DNA of 12,471 nt from Cyanothece sp. UBA12306 (GTDB taxonomy: Bacteria > Cyanobacteriota > Cyanobacteriia > Cyanobacteriales > Microcystaceae): the NCBI GenBank assembly GCA_003448685.1, contig DLXW01000303.1, positions 1 through 12,471 on the forward strand, in the 5' to 3' direction. The position numbers and the translations under genes are program-made. The notes beneath the pieces are model-generated. The model was not told where the DNA came from. It ran no database searches and worked only from the letters and a program-made list of their open reading frames with translations. Shown here piece after piece: positions 7,979 through 12,471 of the stretch. Position 1 is the stretch's first letter; each line of letters starts with the position of its first letter.

Positions 7979-8635
7979 ATGGAAATCGATCAGATAAAAG
8001 CGAATTTAAAAGCTGCCGACTCTCAGCAGCGACTCAAGGCCATTACGGAGTTAAAAAATTATGAGGCGAATATAGCGGTTCCACTCCTGAGAAGCGTTAT
8101 GGGAGATCCAGAGTTTTTAGTCCGTTCCTTTGTTTCGATGGGATTGGGTAAACAACTAACAGCTGACTCGTTGGCGACCTTATTGGAAATCGTGAAGTTT
8201 GACCAAGATCCTAATGTCCGAGCCGAAGCAGCTAATTCGCTGTCAATGTTTGGCGAAGTAGTGGGTCCTCATTTGCTGCGGGCGTTTATCCAAGATGATA
8301 GCTGGCTAGTGCGCCGCACCATTCTAGCAGCTTTGATGGATTTGAATTGTCCAGAAGAACTATTCGAGGTCTGTATTTGTGGCCTAATGGGAGAAGATCT
8401 TACAGTACAAGAGACAGCACTCAAGGGTTTTAGTTTCCTGGCAGGTACAAGCAAACAAGAAGCAGCTAAAAATCAACTATTATCAAGGGTACAAGATCCC
8501 CAACCTCACATTCGCTATGGTGTTGCTAAGGCCTTGAGAAAATTTGAGGGGTCTGAAGTTCGTGAGGCTCTTTCTCAGCTTAAACAAGATCAAGACCATC
8601 GAGTTGTCGGGGCGGTTTTGGAGCAATTACTTTGA
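7979..8635 (+). CDS. HEAT-repeat protein of the bilin-lyase-like (E/F) clan
   Basis: This 218-aa helical repeat protein starts MEIDQIKANLKAADSQQRLK. It has several HEAT units: DPEFLVRSFVSMGLGKQ, DPNVRAEAANSLSMFGEVV, DDSWLVRRTILAALMDL, DLTVQETALKGFSFLAG and DPQPHIRYGVAKALRKFEG. The recurring D-P/D-x-x-V-R pattern is shared with CpeY, CpeZ, CpeF and CpcE/CpcF. However, similar HEAT proteins occur in cyanobacteria without phycoerythrin, so lyase activity cannot be assumed. A role as a lyase-like or chaperone-like helper is inference from location. I chose ATG 7979; an in-frame TTG at 7973 would add two residues. The stop (TGA 8633-8635) overlaps a TTG that could start the following DUF1838 gene, so the two are likely translated from one message. 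Confidence 0.75.
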   Translation: MEIDQIKANLKAADSQQRLKAITELKNYEANIAVPLLRSVMGDPEFLVRSFVSMGLGKQLTADSLATLLEIVKFDQDPNVRAEAANSLSMFGEVVGPHLLRAFIQDDSWLVRRTILAALMDLNCPEELFEVCICGLMGEDLTVQETALKGFSFLAGTSKQEAAKNQLLSRVQDPQPHIRYGVAKALRKFEGSEVREALSQLKQDQDHRVVGAVLEQLL

Positions 8636-8652
8636 CTGGAAATTTTGATTTT

Positions 8653-9453
8653 ATGAGAGATTATTTAGAAGATTATGAATTGAGTACCCTAGTTTTCTAC
8701 AAAAAGAACCATGGTCAACAACTTTACTATGAATGGTCTGGAGAAGTTTGGTGGATAGAAGAACCAGGTAAACCAAAAGAGAAGCTATTCTCAATTATCG
8801 GCATGAATGCCACTAAAATACTACTCAAATCCCATCCTGACCATGGTGAAATAGGATATCGACTCAATAGGGAGATTGGATTATTTTGTGACCAGATGAC
8901 TGGCGAAATCTTGCATTACTGGAAGCCAAGAAAAGATGTCCAAGAGGTTCCAGTGGTGCATATTGCTAACCGAATGGTACAAGGATCACCCCGAACCAGC
9001 AAAATAATTATTCCTCAAGGACAGGGATATGTGACTAAAGTTAAGGAAATTCCTCTGGAATATCCTCACCCGTTAGCCACTGATCCCCAATATAAGGATT
9101 ATTGCCCTGGGGAGACTTTCAAAGGAGTTGAGTATTTTACCTCGAGTTTTGCTCGACCTGGGGTAACAGAAATCCCCCCAGCTAAATGGGCTAGAGATTG
9201 CCCCTGGTTACCTTGGATGAAGTTGGGATACGGTCATCCCGCTCGATTAAGGTTTGAAACAACTATCTCCAGAGTTAAGTCTTTTGAGCAAATTAATCCT
9301 AAATTAGTCAAGCTAGTCAGGGAAAAATTGCCAATCTATGAATTTACCCCAGACGAGTGCGACGAAGCAAATATGACAAGTCTTCTCTACTTTAGAAAAC
9401 ACTTTGAGTCATACTTGAGAGGAGAAATTTTTCCAATCGCAGAAGATGTATAA
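8653..9453 (+). CDS. DUF1838 family protein
   Basis: This is a 267-aa protein from ATG 8653. An overlapping TTG at 8632 would give 273 residues and a TTGA overlap with the upstream stop. The pattern agrees with DUF1838: WSGEVWWIEEPGKP, LFSIIGMNATK, then REIGLFCDQMTGEILHYW, VPVVHIANRMVQG, and the late block WARDCPWLPWMKLGYGHP followed by LPIYEFTPDE. The family has no established biochemical activity that I can name. There is no signal peptide or membrane segment, so it should be cytoplasmic. It follows the HEAT-repeat gene with almost no gap and lies 163 bp before pebA, all on the + strand. It could belong to a chromophore or phycobiliprotein assembly function, but that is inference from position. 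Confidence 0.75.
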   Translation: MRDYLEDYELSTLVFYKKNHGQQLYYEWSGEVWWIEEPGKPKEKLFSIIGMNATKILLKSHPDHGEIGYRLNREIGLFCDQMTGEILHYWKPRKDVQEVPVVHIANRMVQGSPRTSKIIIPQGQGYVTKVKEIPLEYPHPLATDPQYKDYCPGETFKGVEYFTSSFARPGVTEIPPAKWARDCPWLPWMKLGYGHPARLRFETTISRVKSFEQINPKLVKLVREKLPIYEFTPDECDEANMTSLLYFRKHFESYLRGEIFPIAEDV

Positions 9454-9616
9454 TTGACCAGGCTTGTGACCGGAAATTTTGGGATTTAAGCTCCGTTATT
9501 AGTCCCTCATAACCTGAGTTAATATTAAGATTTGTGACTTTCTTGGTGAGAAATGAGACAGGGGCGAAGTCTTTTCTTTATCTTCGGAAAAGGTTTTAGT
9601 ATCTCTTCTTCACTCT
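9454..9616. promoter_or_regulatory. Upstream region of pebA
   Basis: This 163-bp AT-rich spacer contains a probable pebA promoter or read-through leader. The segment before the pebA ATG is pyrimidine-rich (TCTCTTCTTCACTCT) and has no Shine-Dalgarno, in contrast to cpeB and cpeA. No recognisable operator was found. Confidence 0.3.
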
Positions 9617-10351
9617 ATGTTTCAGCCTTTTCTCCAACACCTAGAAAAAGAACTGTTTAGTCGCTTTACTCTAAGCAGTCGTCCTATCGCTCCAGAATTG
9701 GAATTTCAAATCAGCCAACGGGGAAAAAATCCCGCCATGATTGAAAGCTGGTGCTATCAATGTCCTCAGTTGCGAAAAATCCGTTACACTTATATTAATG
9801 CTGGGGAAACAGCCCAAATTTTTAATAGTGTTATTTATCCGAGCTATCAATATGATTTGCCTTTGCTGGGCGTTGATTTTTTAGCCTTTGGTCAGAAAAA
9901 AATCTTAGTGGTTTTGGATTTTCAACCCCTGTTCCGTGACCCAGATTATCTAGAAAAATATATTAAACCTATGGCACCGATTCGTGAGAAATATAATGAA
10001 TTGGCACAAGACTTAGAGATGAAGTTTTATGATGCCAATCAGTATTTTTCTCCCTATTTATTATTTGCTAAAACTGATGCCCAAACGGTTGTTAATCGTC
10101 TCTTTCCTGCTTATCAAGAATATCTTCAATTATATTGGCAACTCGTAGAACAAGCCCAGCCCAAAACAGATCCTGCTGAGATTGAACGGATCGTCAAGGC
10201 CCAGAAAGATTACGACCAATATAGTGCGGAGCGAGATCCTGCCTCAGGGCTATTTAGTAGCTATTTCGGTCATGAATGGTCTGAAGAATTCCTTCATGAA
10301 TTTTTGTTTGAAGATGCTGTTTCTGTCCCTGTCGCTGCGGAGAAAAAATAA
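9617..10351 (+). CDS. pebA: PebA, 15,16-dihydrobiliverdin:ferredoxin oxidoreductase
   Basis: This 244-aa ferredoxin-dependent bilin reductase is the usual PebA length. PebA reduces the C15=C16 bond of biliverdin IX-alpha to 15,16-dihydrobiliverdin, the first step to phycoerythrobilin, with electrons from ferredoxin. Family blocks are present: RKIRYTYINAGETAQIFNSV, YDLPLLGVDFLAFG with the conserved active-site Asp87, VVLDFQPL, FDBR-typical YFSPYLLF, and YSAERDPASGLF with Asp207 before the C-terminal FLHEFLF. The ERDPA.GLF...FG..WS..FLHEFLF end separates it from PebB. PebB is encoded downstream, but 381 bp away instead of directly adjacent, because a mobile-element relic lies between. No Shine-Dalgarno is visible. 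All ten arginines use CGN codons. Confidence 0.95.
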   Translation: MFQPFLQHLEKELFSRFTLSSRPIAPELEFQISQRGKNPAMIESWCYQCPQLRKIRYTYINAGETAQIFNSVIYPSYQYDLPLLGVDFLAFGQKKILVVLDFQPLFRDPDYLEKYIKPMAPIREKYNELAQDLEMKFYDANQYFSPYLLFAKTDAQTVVNRLFPAYQEYLQLYWQLVEQAQPKTDPAEIERIVKAQKDYDQYSAERDPASGLFSSYFGHEWSEEFLHEFLFEDAVSVPVAAEKK

Positions 10352-10732
10352 GGCGATTTCATCGAAAAATTTGGTTTGGAAACCCCTCCCTAAGAAGTTT
10401 CAGTAGATCGCAAAGTTAGCTGTTGGGACTGCAAGGGAGCTTAGGAGCAGGGGGCAGGGGAGATTATTATCAATAAAATTATAGCAAAGATAATTATATG
10501 ATCGAACAACTAGGTAAAATCTTCGTGGGAACTAAACGACCAGCATTTAACTCAAACAAAATTTGCCGTAATGGCAACTAGGGTAGGGCATACCCAAAGT
10601 TAACGCGCCCCGAGAGAACCACCTCTGGCTTGGATACCGCAAGGAGTCTAGGTTAAGTGGACTCAGTGAACCAAGAATCTCCCGATTTACAATCGGGAGA
10701 GTGTCAAAGATTAATGACTCTTTAAATCAAAT
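10352..10732. other. pebA-pebB spacer, largely a decayed insertion
   Basis: I see no intact gene in these 381 bp. The first part is AT-rich with a G-rich segment GGAGCAGGGGGCAGGGGAGA (10442-10461) related to motifs at 2119-2140 and, inverted, at 4721-4745. The second part, from about 10565, looks like the right end and omega-RNA region of an IS200/IS605-type element and is listed separately. pebB begins 26 bp after the end of that relic and lacks a Shine-Dalgarno. Confidence 0.7.
10565..10707 (+). mobile_element. IS200/IS605-type (tnpB-associated) right-end relic with omega-RNA-like structure
   Basis: The segment has the look of the 3' end of cyanobacterial tnpB elements. A GGGTA/TACCC hairpin (10581-10595) comes first, then CCGAGAGAACCACCTCTGG with an AGAG/CTCT stem (10613-10626). 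It ends with a perfect 9-bp hairpin CTCCCGATT/AATCGGGAG (10679-10687 and 10691-10699) and then AGTGTCAA. The closing TCAA matches the right-end cleavage tetranucleotide known for IS608. Such ends encode the omega (reRNA) scaffold that guides TnpB; the guide would be the bases just after 10707. No TnpB or TnpA frame remains, so this is a solo end or decayed copy. The left boundary is uncertain. Confidence 0.6.
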
Positions 10733-11488
10733 ATGACCCTCTACCAACCTTTCTTAGACTATGCTTTTACCCTAATGCAAGACCAACTTTCCTTGCAGCC
10801 CTATCCAATTCCTGAAGGGTTTGAGAGAAAAGAAGAGACCACAGGGAAGGGAAAAAGACTCGAAAGCGTTGTCACCACCAGCTATGCTTTTAAATCTCCC
10901 AAACTCAGACAAATTCGAGCCGCTCACGTTCAAGGGGGCAGTTCCCTACAAGTTCTCAACTTTGTCATCTTCCCACAGTTAACTTATGATTTGCCCTTTT
11001 TTGGGGCGGATTTAGTGACTTTGCCTGGGGGACACCTCATTGCTTTGGATATGCAGCCTCTCTTCCACGATGAGGCTTACCAGCAACAATATACTGAGCC
11101 GATCTTGCCCCTCTTCAAAAGCCACCAACAGCATTTACCCTGGGGGGGAGACTTTCCAGAAGAAGCGAAACCCTTCTTTTCTCCAGCCTTCTTATGGACT
11201 CGTCCCCAGGAGACAGAAGTGGTAGTAACAAGAGTTTTTGAGGCTTTTAAGGACTATCTCCAAGCTTATTTGAATTTCGTAGAGCAAGCCGAACCAGTTA
11301 CTGATAGTCAAAGACTTGAAGAGATTCTTCAAGCACAAAGGCGTTACATCGCTTATCGAGCAGATAAAGACCCTGCGCGAGGAATGTTTACTCGTCTTTA
11401 TGGGGAAACATGGACAGAGGAGTATATTCATGGATTCCTCTTTGATTTAGAACGATACTTATTTGGAAAACAATTAAAAGAATATTAA
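10733..11488 (+). CDS. pebB: PebB, phycoerythrobilin:ferredoxin oxidoreductase
   Basis: This 251-aa ferredoxin-dependent bilin reductase reduces the A-ring diene of 15,16-dihydrobiliverdin to phycoerythrobilin, completing the pathway begun by PebA. PebB-specific blocks are [10 protein letters not shown] at the start, [20 protein letters not shown], and [20 protein letters not shown] with the conserved Asp93. These are followed by [18 protein letters not shown] and [17 protein letters not shown] with Asp213, and a [12 protein letters not shown] end. The length is normal for the family and all key regions are intact. The start at ATG 10733 gives the expected N-terminus, though no Shine-Dalgarno precedes it. 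Its leader is contributed partly by the IS200/IS605-type relic upstream, so it may depend on pebA read-through or on a newer promoter. cpcL follows after 138 bp. Confidence 0.95.
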   Translation: MTLYQPFLDYAFTLMQDQLSLQPYPIPEGFERKEETTGKGKRLESVVTTSYAFKSPKLRQIRAAHVQGGSSLQVLNFVIFPQLTYDLPFFGADLVTLPGGHLIALDMQPLFHDEAYQQQYTEPILPLFKSHQQHLPWGGDFPEEAKPFFSPAFLWTRPQETEVVVTRVFEAFKDYLQAYLNFVEQAEPVTDSQRLEEILQAQRRYIAYRADKDPARGMFTRLYGETWTEEYIHGFLFDLERYLFGKQLKEY

Positions 11489-11626
11489 GTTTTTTGACCA
11501 AACCAGACAAAAAATCCCTTTGATCCTATAAGATCAAGACTAATCACATCAGACTAGAGCAGGAATGGGGTAGTTAACCTGCTTTACCAAAACCCTAAAA
11601 CAAAATCCTATAATTGATCAACCAAT
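11489..11626. promoter_or_regulatory. pebB-cpcL spacer
   Basis: These 138 bp contain TTGATC (11520-11525) and GATCAA (11532-11537), a 6-bp inverted repeat with a 6-nt loop and no T-run, which could be an operator or weak terminator. The rest is AT-rich. I looked for the tandem CTTTNCNATTT-type sites recalled for CcaR control of cpcG2/cpeC genes and did not find a convincing pair. Confidence 0.3.
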
Positions 11627-12373
11627 ATGACTATTCCCTTACTCAGCTATTCTCCCACCACTCAAAACCAGCGCGTCGCTGGCTATGGAATCTTTGGTGA
11701 TGAACAGCCGAGACTTTACAATACTCAGACCCTACCTTCACCTGCTGAGATGGATAGTTTAATCCGAGCAGCCTACCGACAGATTTTTAACGAGCAGCAA
11801 ATGTTGGAGAGTAACCGCCAAAAACCCTTAGAATCTCAACTAAGATCTGGTCAAATCACAGTAAGGGATTTTATTCGCGAGCTATTACTTTCTGAGCCTT
11901 TTGTTACGCGCAATTATCAACCGAATAACAACTATCGCCTTGTGGAGATGTGCGTCCAAAGGGTTTTGGGACGGAAGGTTTACAGCGAGCGCGAAAAGAT
12001 GGCCTGGTCTATTGTTGTAGCGACTAAAGGGTTACGAGGGTTTGTTAACGACCTACTTAACAGTGAAGAGTATTTCAATAACTTTGGTGACGATACTGTT
12101 CCCTACCAACGGCGGCGTATTTTGCCGAGCCAATCTCTTGGGGAGTTACCCTTCGCCCGTATGCCTCGGTATGGAGCCGACCACCGCACTCAATTGGAGG
12201 CAATGGGCTATTTCCGTCCCCTCCAACTCGCTTATCGCTGGGCATGGCAGCAACCCCCTTATCCAGCCTGGGTTCGTTTGATGGGTAAAGTCATTACTCT
12301 TACTGGAGCAGGATTATTAGTAATTGGTTTTATTGCCATCGCCCTAGCCGCTTGGGAGATCATTAGTCTCTAG
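11627..12373 (+). CDS. cpcL: CpcL/CpcG2-type membrane-anchored phycobilisome rod linker
   Basis: This 248-aa protein begins [20 protein letters not shown], the start shared by CpcG-type rod-core linkers. It contains a phycobilisome linker (Pfam PBS_linker) domain over roughly residues 18-180, with [52 protein letters not shown] and [19 protein letters not shown]. Residues about 222-246 ([20 protein letters not shown] and onward) form one hydrophobic membrane segment at the C-terminus. That segment is the hallmark of CpcL (Synechocystis CpcG2), which anchors core-less rods to the thylakoid membrane and serves mainly photosystem I. It is 138 bp downstream of pebB on the same strand. Ordinary CpcG1/CpcG4 rod-core linkers lack this segment, so CpcL is preferred. 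Confidence 0.92.
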   Translation: MTIPLLSYSPTTQNQRVAGYGIFGDEQPRLYNTQTLPSPAEMDSLIRAAYRQIFNEQQMLESNRQKPLESQLRSGQITVRDFIRELLLSEPFVTRNYQPNNNYRLVEMCVQRVLGRKVYSEREKMAWSIVVATKGLRGFVNDLLNSEEYFNNFGDDTVPYQRRRILPSQSLGELPFARMPRYGADHRTQLEAMGYFRPLQLAYRWAWQQPPYPAWVRLMGKVITLTGAGLLVIGFIAIALAAWEIISL

Positions 12374-12471
12374 TTGAGAAAAAATGTGCAGATAATGGGG
12401 CGCAGAAAAATTCTACGCTCATTGATGGATCTGCTTCAGTCAAATCTAGTTACCTAAAATGTCAGATGAAT
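12374..12471. other. Downstream end of window, no gene assigned
   Basis: These 98 bp after cpcL contain an imperfect stem, GCGCAGAA (12401-12408) against TTCTACGC with one mismatch, that could end the cpcL transcript. An ATG at 12459 (MSDE) runs off the window end and is too short to judge. Confidence 0.3.

Noticed and set aside
11489..11626. CcaR direct-repeat site upstream of cpcL
   Set aside because: No convincing tandem match to CTTTNCNATTT was found on either strand; single partial matches are expected by chance.
12459..12471. Start of a further gene (MSDE) at the window end
   Set aside because: Only four codons are visible and no Shine-Dalgarno precedes the ATG.

Overview
The window is a phycoerythrin (PE) gene region from a PE-containing cyanobacterium. 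The evidence is complete C-phycoerythrin subunits (cpeB, cpeA), the PE-type bilin lyases cpeY, cpeZ and cpeF, the phycoerythrobilin synthesis genes pebA and pebB, and a membrane-anchored rod linker of the CpcL/CpcG2 type. AT-rich spacers, heptameric short tandem repeats and two HIP1 octamers (GCGATCGC at 4138-4145 and 7115-7122) also fit a cyanobacterium, perhaps a filamentous one. The species cannot be named from this window.

Layout. Positions 1-493 (-) hold the N-terminal part of a nitrilase-superfamily amidohydrolase cut by the window edge. 722-1186 (-) is tadA. 1186-1311 (-) holds a decayed TnpB-like fragment whose stop overlaps the tadA start. 1327-1938 (-) is cpeZ and 2180-3505 (-) is cpeY. 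cpeF (3610-4464, +) diverges from cpeY. A 566-bp convergent spacer full of inverted and heptameric repeats follows, then cpeBA on the minus strand (cpeB 5604-6158, cpeA 5031-5525). Divergent from cpeB is an unrecognised 443-aa protein with the residue pattern of a pentein-fold guanidino-group enzyme (6353-7684, +). Further + strand genes are a HEAT-repeat protein overlapping or nearly touching a DUF1838 protein (7979-8635 and 8653-9453), pebA (9617-10351), an IS200/IS605 right-end/omega-RNA-like relic (about 10565-10707), pebB (10733-11488) and cpcL (11627-12373).

How the genes fit together. PebA and PebB reduce biliverdin to phycoerythrobilin (PEB). CpeY with CpeZ attaches PEB to alpha-PE, and CpeF handles the doubly linked PEB on beta-PE. 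CpeA/CpeB are the acceptors, and CpcL would attach a rod to the thylakoid membrane. The pentein-like protein and the HEAT/DUF1838 pair lie between known PE genes and have no assigned PE function. They are the best candidates for undescribed parts of the system, with the pentein-like gene the strongest because it carries a near-complete catalytic residue set and has codon use unlike pebA. No cpeS, cpeT, cpeU, PE rod linker (cpeC/D/E) or cpeR is present in the window.
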